Positions 46,826-55,160 of a DNA stretch of 64,000 nt are shown piece after piece (position 1 is the first letter of the stretch; each line of letters opens with the position of its first letter). The DNA lies in assembly GCA_965224785.1 (NCBI GenBank), contig OZ245062.1:2790001-2854000 (forward strand), in the 5' to 3' direction. The position numbers were made by a program, and so were the translations under genes. The stretch is from JALSNL01 sp036479585 (lineage in GTDB: Bacteria > Bacteroidota > Ignavibacteria > Ignavibacteriales > Melioribacteraceae). The notes beneath the pieces were generated by a model, which had not been told where the DNA came from, searched no databases, and saw only the letters and a program-made list of their open reading frames with translations.

Positions 46826-48307
46826 ATGGTATCAACATTTGGTAAATATATAAAACAACGAAGGAATGAACTTGGTTTTCCATTAAGAAAAGTTGCTACT
46901 CACTTAGATATAGATACTTCGACTCTTGGGAAAATCGAAAGAGAAGAAAGATATTTATCATTAGACTTGCTTCCATCATTAGCAAAGATTTTGGAAACCG
47001 AAAAAGAACAATTGTCTAATTATTATTATTCATCAAAAGTAATTCACGAAATAATAAATTATCCACAATACAAAGAAGTTCTAAGTATTGTTAAAGACCA
47101 TTTAGAATTATACATATCAAATCAACCTTCTTTTTCATTTGAAGAAAAGTGGTATGAAAAAGAATTTACAAACCCAAACTCAACTATTAGAATAGCAACT
47201 ATGTTTTCAGGCATTGGAGGAATTGAGTACGCCTTTAAGAGATTAAATCTATCAACTGAAATAATGTTTGCAAGTGACATTGATAAATTTGTAAAAGAAA
47301 GTTACTTCGCCAATTATAATATTTCTGATGATAAATGGTATGATGATGTAAAAAATATAAATGGGAAAAAATATAAAGATAAAATAGATTTGTTAGTCGG
47401 TGGAAGTCCTTGTCAATCATTTTCGATGGTTGGAAAACGTAAAGGTTTGACTGATACAAGGGGAACATTATTTTACGATTTTGCAAGAGTTGTAAAAGAG
47501 AGTCAACCTAAAGTTTTTATTTTTGAAAATGTTAAGGGCTTAATAAATCACGATAAAGGAAATACTTTTGAAACAATTAAAACAACTTTTGATGAATTAG
47601 GATATAAATATTTCTATCAAGTATTAAATGCAAAAAACTATGGAGTTCCGCAACACAGAGAAAGAATATTTGTTGTTGGATTTAAGGATAATTCTATTGA
47701 CTTTAAATTCCCTGAAAAAATCCCACTAGAATACAAAATGCAAGACTTTCTAGAAGACTTTACAGACAGTAAGTATTATTTAAAGGACAAAGGAGTTAAG
47801 TTTGTAACAAGTTCAAAAAATAGAAAAAAAAGATATACACAAATAAATGGTAATGTTGCCCTCTGTCAAAAAGCAAATCAACAATTCAATTGGCACGGAG
47901 ATTTTGTTTTTGAGAATCAGGAGATACAAGAATATGATGAACAAATTTTTGATGTAAATGAAGTTGAAGAAAAGTACTACCTTTCAGAAAAAGTTAAAAA
48001 CTATGTTCTATCTGAAGGAACTAAAAACTTCAGAACTAAAATTAAAACAGACCTTGAAGTTGCACGACCATTGTTGCAAACTATGCACAAAATGCACAGA
48101 GCTGGTGTTGATAACTATGTTACTCATAACAAAGGTAGAATCCGAAAACTCACACCTAAAGAATGTATGCGACTAATGGGTTTCCGTGATGATTTTAATC
48201 AGGTAGTTAGTGATACGCAAATGTATAGACAGGCTGGCAATAGTATTGTCGTTGATGTATTGATTGCAATACTCAAACAAATGGATATTACAAAATTCGC
48301 AGAATAA
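46826..48307 (+). CDS. DNA (cytosine-5) methyltransferase with N-terminal XRE-type HTH
   Basis: A 493-residue fusion. Residues 5-65 are an XRE-type HTH (FGKYIKQRRNELGFPLRKVA, DIDTSTLGKIEREER). The catalytic domain follows: motif I MFSGIGGIEYAF (about 126), motif IV GGSPCQSFSMVG with Cys near 195, motif VI FENVKGL, motif VIII QHRERIFVVGF (about 275) and motif X YRQAGNSIVVDVL (about 468). It methylates C5 of cytosine. The HTH probably binds the operator at 46788-46808, as in the autoregulating M.EcoRII/M.SsoII type. The endonuclease gene starts 1 bp after its stop. The recognition site is unknown. Confidence 0.93.
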   Translation: MVSTFGKYIKQRRNELGFPLRKVATHLDIDTSTLGKIEREERYLSLDLLPSLAKILETEKEQLSNYYYSSKVIHEIINYPQYKEVLSIVKDHLELYISNQPSFSFEEKWYEKEFTNPNSTIRIATMFSGIGGIEYAFKRLNLSTEIMFASDIDKFVKESYFANYNISDDKWYDDVKNINGKKYKDKIDLLVGGSPCQSFSMVGKRKGLTDTRGTLFYDFARVVKESQPKVFIFENVKGLINHDKGNTFETIKTTFDELGYKYFYQVLNAKNYGVPQHRERIFVVGFKDNSIDFKFPEKIPLEYKMQDFLEDFTDSKYYLKDKGVKFVTSSKNRKKRYTQINGNVALCQKANQQFNWHGDFVFENQEIQEYDEQIFDVNEVEEKYYLSEKVKNYVLSEGTKNFRTKIKTDLEVARPLLQTMHKMHRAGVDNYVTHNKGRIRKLTPKECMRLMGFRDDFNQVVSDTQMYRQAGNSIVVDVLIAILKQMDITKFAE

Positions 48308-48308
48308 T

Positions 48309-49298
48309 ATGAAAATAAAAATACTTAATAACAAATTTGAAGTATTAGACACAAAAGAAAAAATAACAATTGCTGATTCTTTTGTTGTAAGGCAAAACAA
48401 AATTGGTGGTGGTAATGGAGAAGCTAAACTTTATGTTGGCAATGACAATGAAGAGATACGTGAATTTTTTGGTTCTTCTGGTTTTACTATTCCTTGTTTT
48501 CTCCTAAAAAATGATTTGCTTAAATATTTAGATGAAACAAAAGCTGAATACCTTAACCCAGAACAACCATATAATAATAAGAATATTCTACCTTCACTTT
48601 GGGCGGAAAGAAAAACAAAGATAGAAGCACTGCCAAACAAAATTGAATTTGAAGTAACTGAACAAATACAAATTGACGGACCAAGAGTTTATGTAAAATC
48701 AAATAATAAAGCATATAAACTTATCAGGGAACTATCATTACCAAACATAACATATATTTCAGCAGTAAAATTATTAAACTCAAATGGAAAACTTGAATAT
48801 TACTTTAGACTTTTTGCAGATTATTTTGGAGATGTAGAGCATCCTTATACTATAGTAGAAGCAAAAGAGGAAATTGATAAGATTGAAGATAGTAAGAAAA
48901 AAATAATTGTTTCAAGAGCAAGAGTTGGTCAAGGCAAATATAGAGAAGATTTATTAAGACAAAGTCCATTTTGTCCTATTACAATGGTTGGTGAAGATAG
49001 AGTATTGATAGCAAGTCATATAAAACCTTGGTCTAAATCAAATGAGTTTGAGAAAACTGACCCACTAAATGGTTTTATGTTTACACCTACATTTGATTTT
49101 CTATTTGACAGAGGTTTTTTGTCTTTTACTAATGATAAAAAAACTATTCTCTCACCCTTTCTTTCAAAAATGACATATAAAAAATTGGGCATATCTGACA
49201 ACAAATTACTTCCTCTATTAACGACTGAGGGGAAAGAGAATTATCTTGAATATCACAGAAAAGAGATTTTGAAGAGAGAATATGTTGAATTAACATAG
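48309..49298 (+). CDS. HNH restriction endonuclease (cognate of the methyltransferase)
   Basis: A 329-residue protein beginning MKIKILNNKFEVLDTKE (ATG at 48309; an upstream in-frame start overlaps the methyltransferase and is unlikely). The N-terminal 210 residues are a DNA-recognition-type region. The C-terminal HNH_2-like nuclease has CPITMVGEDRVLIASHIKPW and GFMFTPTFDFLFDRGFLSF. The SHI-x-PW and LF-D-R-G motifs are typical of HNH restriction enzymes next to methyltransferases. It lies 1 bp after the methyltransferase, so they form a type II R-M pair. Specificity cannot be read from sequence. Confidence 0.85.
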   Translation: MKIKILNNKFEVLDTKEKITIADSFVVRQNKIGGGNGEAKLYVGNDNEEIREFFGSSGFTIPCFLLKNDLLKYLDETKAEYLNPEQPYNNKNILPSLWAERKTKIEALPNKIEFEVTEQIQIDGPRVYVKSNNKAYKLIRELSLPNITYISAVKLLNSNGKLEYYFRLFADYFGDVEHPYTIVEAKEEIDKIEDSKKKIIVSRARVGQGKYREDLLRQSPFCPITMVGEDRVLIASHIKPWSKSNEFEKTDPLNGFMFTPTFDFLFDRGFLSFTNDKKTILSPFLSKMTYKKLGISDNKLLPLLTTEGKENYLEYHRKEILKREYVELT

Positions 49299-49319
49299 CT
49301 AATCCTAGTAAATTAGATA

Positions 49320-49601
49320 TTATTTTATCACACTTACTATTTTAATCTTAGATTCCTTAAACAATTGAGTTGTATCTGAAACTTCGTGAAGTTCTTCACC
49401 TTTTTCAGATTTTAGTAAGGTATCTTCAGTTAATTTGTTGGGTATCTTAATTTCAAAAGGAATTCCCTTTCTAAGAGATACTTGTGTTAGAAACAAAGTT
49501 ATTGCTTCTGACATACTGATATTTAATTTACTAAATATTTTTTGAGCTTTGTTTTTGACACTTGGGTCAATTCTTGTTTGAATAATTGCCGTTTTAGCCA
49601 T
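49320..49601 (-). CDS. RelB/DinJ-like antitoxin, orphan
   Basis: A 93-residue protein with the ribbon-helix-helix-like N-terminus AKTAIIQTRIDPSVKNKAQK and KLNISMSEAITLFLTQVSLRKG, typical of RelB/DinJ antitoxins. Its expected downstream partner on the minus strand is missing: the next sequence is the end of the endonuclease gene, 22 bp away. It is therefore an orphan, or the toxin was lost when the R-M pair arrived. AATGACAT near 49625 may be its own control site. Confidence 0.75.
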   Translation of the reverse strand: MAKTAIIQTRIDPSVKNKAQKIFSKLNISMSEAITLFLTQVSLRKGIPFEIKIPNKLTEDTLLKSEKGEELHEVSDTTQLFKESKIKIVSVIK

Positions 49602-49775
49602 AATAGACCTCCAAATATATGTAATGACATTTGCAGTACAAATATGAAGAAATTATTATTTAGAGTCAATAGGTTTTTTAATTGAGTAAAGCGTAACTTC
49701 ATATTACACTTCCTTTCTAATTAAGTAATTACCCCACCTATTGTCAAGTATTTATTATTGTTTTACCGCACATAT

Positions 49776-49799
49776 TATTGTACATTTATTCGTACAATA
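49776..49799 (+). promoter_or_regulatory. Operator-like palindrome upstream of the first Phd/ParE pair
   Basis: TATTGTAC (49776-49783) and GTACAATA (49792-49799) form a perfect 8-bp inverted repeat with an 8-bp spacer, ending 17 bp before the antitoxin ATG. Antitoxins of this type bind such sites to repress their own operon. Confidence 0.6.
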
Positions 49800-49815
49800 T
49801 AAATATGGGAATATT

Positions 49816-50091
49816 ATGCATAAAATTCAGTTAGAACAAGACATTCAACCACTTTCAACATTTCGTTCAAAAATTTCTTTTTATTTTAATAAAGTTAAAG
49901 AAACTAAAAGACCGTTAATCATTACGCAAAATGGTAAAAGTTCAGCAATTTTATTAGATGTTGCAGAGTATCAATCAATGGTAAATAAAATTGAAGTTCT
50001 TGAAGACATTAAATTAGCCGAAGAACAAATTGGACTTGGGAAGGGAATTTCTCATTCAAAGGTTAAAAAAATGTTTACTAAGAGATTTTAA
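49816..50091 (+). CDS. Phd/YefM-family antitoxin, 91 aa
   Basis: The start at ATG 49816 (MHKIQLEQDIQPLSTFRSK) is preferred over the upstream open frame, which lies in an operator region. ISFYFNKVKETKRPLIITQNGK and SAILLDVAEYQSM are the Phd/YefM fold, followed by an alpha-helical tail (EDIKLAEEQIGLGKGISHSK) that would neutralise the toxin. The toxin gene begins 2 bp after the stop, so the pair is one transcript. It probably represses its own promoter with the palindrome at 49776-49799. Confidence 0.88.
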   Translation: MHKIQLEQDIQPLSTFRSKISFYFNKVKETKRPLIITQNGKSSAILLDVAEYQSMVNKIEVLEDIKLAEEQIGLGKGISHSKVKKMFTKRF

Positions 50092-50093
50092 TT

Positions 50094-50387
50094 ATGAAAA
50101 TATTTTGGTCTCCTTTATCTGTTGATAGATTGGAAGAAATCTTTGAATACATTTCAAAAGATAACAGTTCAGCCGCACAAAAAATGATTGAGAAAATCTT
50201 CAAGAAAGTTGAGACTCTTTCAGAATATCCAAATAGGGGAAGAAAAGTTCCAGAAACAAAAAGAAAAGAAATTAGAGAAATATTTTTAGGCGAATATAGA
50301 ATTATATATCGAGTTGAGAAAAATAAAGTTATTGTTTTGACAATTAGAAATTTTAAGCAATTACTTTTAGATGAAGAATTAGAATAA
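50094..50387 (+). CDS. RelE/ParE-family toxin, 97 aa
   Basis: A compact toxin: MKIFWSPLSVDRLEEIFEYI, NSSAAQKMIEKIFKKVETL, PNRGRKVPETKRKEIREIFL and YRIIYRVEKNKVIVLTIRNF match ParE/RelE, with Arg residues at the usual positions. It should poison gyrase (ParE) or cleave mRNA (RelE) if unneutralised; which is unclear. It follows its antitoxin by 2 bp. Confidence 0.88.
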   Translation: MKIFWSPLSVDRLEEIFEYISKDNSSAAQKMIEKIFKKVETLSEYPNRGRKVPETKRKEIREIFLGEYRIIYRVEKNKVIVLTIRNFKQLLLDEELE

Positions 50388-50412
50388 TTGCAACATAACC
50401 AGCACTCAAAAA

Positions 50413-50436
50413 TCGTCACGGAATGGTTCGTGACGA
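50413..50436. terminator. Hairpin between convergent toxin genes
   Basis: TCGTCACG (50413-50420) pairs with CGTGACGA (50429-50436). It lies between two converging toxin genes and could stop both, although no T-run follows. Confidence 0.5.
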
Positions 50437-50448
50437 CCAAGCAAAAGT

Positions 50449-50757
50449 TTAGAGCAATGATTTATAATTTCTTGCACTATGCAAAATTCTATGAATGAGA
50501 ATTGTTTTTTTATCAATGGTATAGAAGACAATGTAATTTTGAATAATTAAATATCGGTATCCGAGATTTCTAATTTCTTCGTCTCTTGGTATTCGTCCCA
50601 ATTTTGGATTAGCTGAAAGTAGTTCTAAGTTTTTTTCAATTTTATTTACGAGAGTATTTACTGCATTTAGATTATCGGCTGCAATGTATGAAACAATTTC
50701 AGTAAAATCTTCTTCTGCTATTTTTAATAGTCGAATTTGATATTTAGTTTTTGACAT
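50449..50757 (-). CDS. Second ParE/RelE-type toxin, 102 aa
   Basis: A different family branch from the first toxin: KYQIRLLKIAEEDFTEIVSY, LNAVNTLVNKIEKNLELL, PKLGRIPRDEEIRNLGYRYL and NYIVFYTIDKKTILIHRILH. The N-terminal 20 residues and the RxxxY ending are typical ParE. It follows its antitoxin with a 14-bp overlap, on the opposite strand to the first pair. Confidence 0.87.
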   Translation of the reverse strand: MSKTKYQIRLLKIAEEDFTEIVSYIAADNLNAVNTLVNKIEKNLELLSANPKLGRIPRDEEIRNLGYRYLIIQNYIVFYTIDKKTILIHRILHSARNYKSLL

Positions 50758-51016
50758 TTATTGTTTTCCGAATGTTTGCCATAACTTGATTTAGTGTTCT
50801 TCCCTTATCACCATTGGCTTTCTGGTTTTGTGCCACAGAAAGTTTGGAAAGTAAATCAAGTTTTAATTGAAGATTTGAATAATACGCCATTGACATTACA
50901 ACTAAATTCCCTTCACCATTTTTAGTTATAAAAATTGGTTCATTTTCATTGTGAGCTAACTCGGAGATTTCATTCGATTTATTTCTAAGATCGGATATTG
51001 GTTTAATAATTGGCAT
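50744..51016 (-). CDS. Second Phd/YefM-type antitoxin, 90 aa
   Basis: ATG at 51014-51016 gives MPIIKPISDLRNKSNEISEL; the longer frame upstream lies in the operator. ENEPIFITKNGEGNLVVMSM and YYSNLQLKLDLL are Phd/YefM hallmarks, and KANGDKGRTLNQVMANIRKT is the likely toxin-binding helix. It overlaps its toxin by 14 bp. A 16-bp perfect palindrome (51046-51061) lies 30 bp upstream. Confidence 0.87.
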   Translation of the reverse strand: MPIIKPISDLRNKSNEISELAHNENEPIFITKNGEGNLVVMSMAYYSNLQLKLDLLSKLSVAQNQKANGDKGRTLNQVMANIRKTINVKN

Positions 51017-51045
51017 TTTTGTTCCTATTGTTAATGTCAAAACTA

Positions 51046-51061
51046 TATCATAATTATGATA
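51046..51061 (-). promoter_or_regulatory. Operator-like palindrome of the second pair
   Basis: TATCATAATTATGATA is a perfect 16-bp palindrome 30 bp upstream of the Phd-type start on the minus strand and 18 bp upstream of the 51079 gene on the plus strand, so it could control both. Confidence 0.55.
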
Positions 51062-51078
51062 ATTACAAGTGTATAATA

Positions 51079-51585
51079 ATGGAAACGAAATTAGAAAATA
51101 TTTTAATGAGTCGTCATAAAGATGGAATGATTTCCTTTATGAATTCTCATCCGGAAGTTTTTGATGAAGCAATTAAGTTGGCAATTTCAGATAAGCAACC
51201 ATACTCTTGGAGAGCAGCTTGGTTGTTGTGGAGTTGTATGGATAAAAATGACAAGCGAATACACACATACATAAAAAAGATAGTTAACTCAATTACAGCT
51301 AAGAACGATGGGCATCAGCGAGAATTAATTAAAATTCTTTTGCAAATGGAATTGAGTGAAGATGATGAAGGTATATTATTTAATATTTGTATGAATCTTT
51401 GGGAACAGATTGACAAAAAACCTTCGGTGCGATTTACAGCTTTTAAGTTCATAGTTAAAATAGCAAAAAAGTATCCTGAGCTGTCAGACGAAATTACTCT
51501 TCTTACACAAAATCATTATTTGGAATCTTTGTCTCCAGGTGTAAAGCATTCTATTAAAAGAATGATGAAGGAATTTAATTCATAA
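51079..51585 (+). CDS. Helical (HEAT-like) repeat protein, 168 aa
   Basis: ATG at 51079 (METKLENILMSRHKDGMISF) is chosen because the longer frame begins inside the operator. The chain is all-alpha, with helix pairs such as AIKLAISDKQPYSWRAAWLLW and DEGILFNICMNLWEQIDKKP and RFTAFKFIVKIAKKYPELSD, resembling HEAT or ARM repeats. I do not recognise a named family. It is divergent from the second toxin-antitoxin pair across a shared palindrome, so it may be controlled by the antitoxin, which is inference. Confidence 0.6.
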   Translation: METKLENILMSRHKDGMISFMNSHPEVFDEAIKLAISDKQPYSWRAAWLLWSCMDKNDKRIHTYIKKIVNSITAKNDGHQRELIKILLQMELSEDDEGILFNICMNLWEQIDKKPSVRFTAFKFIVKIAKKYPELSDEITLLTQNHYLESLSPGVKHSIKRMMKEFNS

Positions 51586-51661
51586 TTAGCGGCATCAATC
51601 GTTTCAAGAGAAATATATACTAATGCTAAAGTGGTTCTCAAAATTATAAAAAACATTTAAT

Positions 51662-51726
51662 CGTCATAACGGAATCTATTGAATAAACAGATACCGGTAT
51701 TGCAAAAAACGCAAACCGGCATGACA
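51662..51726. repeat. Short dispersed repeat (GTCATAACGG...GGCATGACA)
   Basis: CGTCATAACGGAATC, the palindrome ATACCGGTAT and AAACCGGCATGACAACG fill the gap between the helical-repeat and DUF5916 genes. Its GTCAT...ATGAC borders match the other repeats. Confidence 0.5.
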
Positions 51727-51763
51727 ACGTAAATCTTAGAACCAATTTATTTTTAGGATAATA

Positions 51764-53932
51764 CTAATACCACAAGCCATAACTAAGTTTAACAATAAAT
51801 TGGTTTGAGTTAAACTGCCATCTGTCTTTCAATATTTTATTTATGTTATGGTTATAGACAACGTACAAATCAACTAGTGGATTTATTGTCCATCGCATAC
51901 GAGTGTTTGTTCCAAAGGATTTACTATCATTATCATATTGAACAAAACTACTTAGGTTCAAATTTGGAGAAAAATTAAATTGTAATCTTCCTCCAAATAA
52001 TTCTTGATTGAAATTACCTCCCTTTAGTTTTACAATATTTTTTTCATAATTTAAATCAAAAATAATATTGCTTGTAAAGCGTAAACTCATTTCCAATTCT
52101 ATCTGGTCTAAAGTTCCTGTATAAAAAGAACCAAACCACCATGCAGCTTGTCCACTTAAAGTCCGCTTACTTGCTGTTTCAAATTCCAAACGGTATCGCA
52201 TATAGTTATACTCATCAACCTCCAAAACAATTCCGTCTTCAATTTCAAAGGGTTCTTTTAAGTTTTCACCAACTGGAATAATATTAAACTCAAACCTATC
52301 TCCGCTTTCTAAAAGGAAATGAATAGGAGCAGTAAAAGCTAGATAACTTTCCCATTGGTTATCTAAATCTGTAACAAGTTTAAAAAAACTTTCAAAAAAG
52401 AATTGACGAATAAAACTCAAGTTTGGTCTTGGCATATAGTCAAAACCAAATTTGTAATTGTTAATTCCCTTACGTGGCACAAAACCAAGTGACGGATTGA
52501 AAGCATCGCCAATATGATTATAGATAAACAGAATATCAAAAAGATCATTCGGGTAATCTATTTTAAGTCCGTAAGAATTTTTATCTCCACTCAAGTCCAG
52601 ATTGTTATTGTGCATTCCCCAAACACCAGCAAGAAAATTTTTATCGCCAAATAAATCACTCATTTGATAGGTAAAATCTGCACCCAACATCCAGCTATTG
52701 CTTAGTCCGTTTGGGTCTCCACTAGTTGCAATAATTCCTACATTTGATTGCTGGAAAATATTTTGTTTTATCCTTACAACTCCAAGATCAGCAGAAGGAA
52801 CAAGTGAATCTACTTTATTTGTATGTACATACATTCCGCCAAAATTTGTATTTCCTACTTTGCCATTTAACTTTGTTCCTATTGTTATTGGAACTTGTTG
52901 ACCTTTATAAAGTCCAATTCTTCTACTAAAAAATGGAACTACATCAAACCCAAGACCTATTCCAAAATCATAAATATCGGCACCTTCTAAAAAGAAGGTT
53001 CGTTTCTCAGGAAAACGAATTGGGAATCGTGAAAGATTTGTTTGTCTTGCATCAACTTCAGTTTCGGCAAAATCTGTATTTAGACTAACAGTTAGTGAAA
53101 TATCTGATGTAATTCTTTTTGTAATGTCTCCACTAATATCTTTATCAAAAACCAATTTATTACCAAGAGTTTTATGAAATCCGAAAATGGGAGAAATTTT
53201 CATCAGCAGTCCCAAGCCAAGATTAAAGTCTGGTAAGTTTGTAATAACTCCAGCATTATTTAAACTGGTTACTGTAAAATTTCTTTTAATACCGCTCCAT
53301 CTATCTGTTTCCAATAGCCTTGCAATGTGTCGTTCAAAATTAAATCCCCATTGGTGTAAACCTTTTTTAAAACTTAAACTCTTTACCGGGATAATTATTT
53401 CAGCACTCCATCCGTCCTTATTTATAGAAGTATGAGCATCCCAAACTCCATCCCAATTAGAGTTCTCATCTTCGCCACGGTCAGCAACAATAGCATCGTA
53501 CCTAGCACCTAGTGGATTAACAGAAAAAATATAACCATTACGTTCATCTCTATAAGTATCAAAAACAAATTTGATATTATCTTCCTCGTCCAATTCAACA
53601 TCTCGAGCTTTTGAATAAGCTATTATTTTAGTAGAATCATCAAAACATTTTATTCCGAGTATTATATTTTCATTATCTGCAATAAGTTTAATTTCGGTTT
53701 TATAAGATGATGGGGAATTTTCTTTAGGCTCTACCATTGTTAAGCCATCAATAGATTCTGCATTTTGCCAGAAAGGTTCGTTTAATTTTCCATCAAGCTC
53801 TAATTCACCATTATAAATATGCACTTGAATGGTTTTTTGATTTGCTTCTTGTGCAATGTTGGAAGTAGTTGAAAAGAAAATGAGTAAAACTAGAATGAAA
53901 CAGAGATATTTTAGAGCAGTCAGATTTTTCAT
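51764..53932 (-). CDS. DUF5916 protein with carbohydrate-binding (CBM9-like) N-terminus, 722 aa
   Basis: A signal peptide (about residues 1-27) is followed by a CBM9-like domain (IQVHIYNGELELDGKLNEPF, KTEIKLIADNENIILGIKCF, FVFDTYRDERNGYIFSVNPL and WSAEIIIPVKSLSF), then a membrane-barrel part (from about residue 230) with many aromatic strands (FFSRRIGLYKGQQVPITIGT). The last strand is QFIVKLSYGLWY. It should sit in the outer membrane and may bind or import a sugar; no enzyme motif is visible. It is 45 bp downstream of ccmB on the same strand. Confidence 0.82.
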   Translation of the reverse strand: MKNLTALKYLCFILVLLIFFSTTSNIAQEANQKTIQVHIYNGELELDGKLNEPFWQNAESIDGLTMVEPKENSPSSYKTEIKLIADNENIILGIKCFDDSTKIIAYSKARDVELDEEDNIKFVFDTYRDERNGYIFSVNPLGARYDAIVADRGEDENSNWDGVWDAHTSINKDGWSAEIIIPVKSLSFKKGLHQWGFNFERHIARLLETDRWSGIKRNFTVTSLNNAGVITNLPDFNLGLGLLMKISPIFGFHKTLGNKLVFDKDISGDITKRITSDISLTVSLNTDFAETEVDARQTNLSRFPIRFPEKRTFFLEGADIYDFGIGLGFDVVPFFSRRIGLYKGQQVPITIGTKLNGKVGNTNFGGMYVHTNKVDSLVPSADLGVVRIKQNIFQQSNVGIIATSGDPNGLSNSWMLGADFTYQMSDLFGDKNFLAGVWGMHNNNLDLSGDKNSYGLKIDYPNDLFDILFIYNHIGDAFNPSLGFVPRKGINNYKFGFDYMPRPNLSFIRQFFFESFFKLVTDLDNQWESYLAFTAPIHFLLESGDRFEFNIIPVGENLKEPFEIEDGIVLEVDEYNYMRYRLEFETASKRTLSGQAAWWFGSFYTGTLDQIELEMSLRFTSNIIFDLNYEKNIVKLKGGNFNQELFGGRLQFNFSPNLNLSSFVQYDNDSKSFGTNTRMRWTINPLVDLYVVYNHNINKILKDRWQFNSNQFIVKLSYGLWY

Positions 53933-53977
53933 ATCTTAAAATTAATAAAACTTTATTAAATCGATAAGAACTATTTA

Positions 53978-54637
53978 TCAATCTTTCCAAATAAAATCGA
54001 ATAACATATAGCCAGCGGTTAACATTATTACATCGTAACAAACAAGTACTGCAAGTTCAACCAATGAATCCGAAATTAAATCTCCTTTTATTGCAAACTT
54101 TGTTAGCTCCAAAAGTGTTAAAATTAGAGGAAGTAAAATTGGGAAAGACAGTACAGGGTATAGCGTTCCTTTGGTATTCGCTTTTGCAATTATTGCAGCT
54201 ATTAAAGTTGATGAAACTGCAATTCCTATACTGCCAAAGAATAATGACATTAAGAAAAGTGAAAAATTTTGTATTACAAAAGAATCAAAAAAGAAATAGA
54301 ACAGAATTACAATTGCAATATTCATTATAAAAACAAGCACAAGGTTAAACAGAAGCTTTCCAAAATATATTGTTGATGGAGAAGCAATTAATTGCAAAGT
54401 TAAAGTTGTTCCCCTTTCTTCTTCAGAAACAAATGTGCGAGAAAGACCTGACATTGCTGAGAAGAAAATCACAACCCAAAACAATCCACCAGTTAAATTT
54501 GTGCTAACTTTTTCTTGTCCTATTGAAAAAAGTATAACACTTATTGTAACAAGTATGAACATTGCCAATGCGTTTATTGCATAGCGAGTTCTCAATTCTG
54601 ATTGCCAATCTTTTTTGAATACAGAGATGAATGTCAT
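53978..54637 (-). CDS. ccmB: Heme exporter CcmB-type membrane protein, 219 aa
   Basis: Six hydrophobic helices are seen, with an N-terminal SVFKKDWQSELRTRYAINAL and FVSEEERGTTLTLQLIASP (the CcmB cytoplasmic segment). CcmB is the membrane subunit of the CcmABCD heme export ABC transporter for c-type cytochrome assembly. CcmA is about 520 bp upstream, an unusual distance. Whether heme is really the substrate is not shown by the sequence. Confidence 0.85.
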   Translation of the reverse strand: MTFISVFKKDWQSELRTRYAINALAMFILVTISVILFSIGQEKVSTNLTGGLFWVVIFFSAMSGLSRTFVSEEERGTTLTLQLIASPSTIYFGKLLFNLVLVFIMNIAIVILFYFFFDSFVIQNFSLFLMSLFFGSIGIAVSSTLIAAIIAKANTKGTLYPVLSFPILLPLILTLLELTKFAIKGDLISDSLVELAVLVCYDVIMLTAGYMLFDFIWKD

Positions 54638-54647
54638 TGTTTTTTGG

Positions 54648-55021
54648 TTTCTGGATACTGGAATTTAAAGATGCTGGATAAAACTCTTTCATCGAGCATC
54701 TAATTATCAAGTATCTATTTTATATTTTTAGTCTTATTAAATTCAACAAACTCTTAGAATGTCATATTGAAAAGAGTGCTTTCTAAGACTGAAATATCTC
54801 AATGAATAAATTATATCGAGATTCTTCATTGCTCCCGAAAGCTTTCGGAAGCCATTCAGAATGGGTGTAATAGTCAAAAAGTGTTGCTGAAATACCTATA
54901 ACTTATTTCATATTAACAAGTTATAGGGAACAAACTCAAAGAGTTTGAGAATAACCCATTGTTAATTGATATTCACTACAAAAAACATAACAAGTAGTGA
55001 ATGCTTTTTGTAGTGAATATC
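54648..55021. repeat. Repeat cluster between ccmB and ccmA
   Basis: A cluster with no gene. Degenerate GGATACTGG / GATGCTGGA / GCATCT / AAGTATC words lie at 54648-54712. A GTCATATTGAAAAGAGT element follows at 54759-54866 (ACTGAAATATCTC, GAGATTCTTCATT, CATTCAGAATG). CCTATAACTT pairs with AAGTTATAGG (54895-54904, 54918-54927), and GATATTCACTACAAAAA (54968-54984) is the exact inverse of TTTTTGTAGTGAATATC (55005-55021). Confidence 0.6.
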
Positions 55022-55160
55022 AGTATTTTGAATTAAATTCGTTGTTTTAAGTATTAAGTATCTGTTCACACTATAAATACTTTAATCTTAAAGCAATAAC
55101 ACTTTATGAGTATTATACCCAGAATGACAAATTATTATTTCTAAACGTTCAACAAAGCAA

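Noticed and set aside
48264..48308. Upstream start for the HNH endonuclease
   Set aside because: It would lie inside the methyltransferase gene; the ATG at 48309 directly follows the methyltransferase stop and begins a normal N-terminus.
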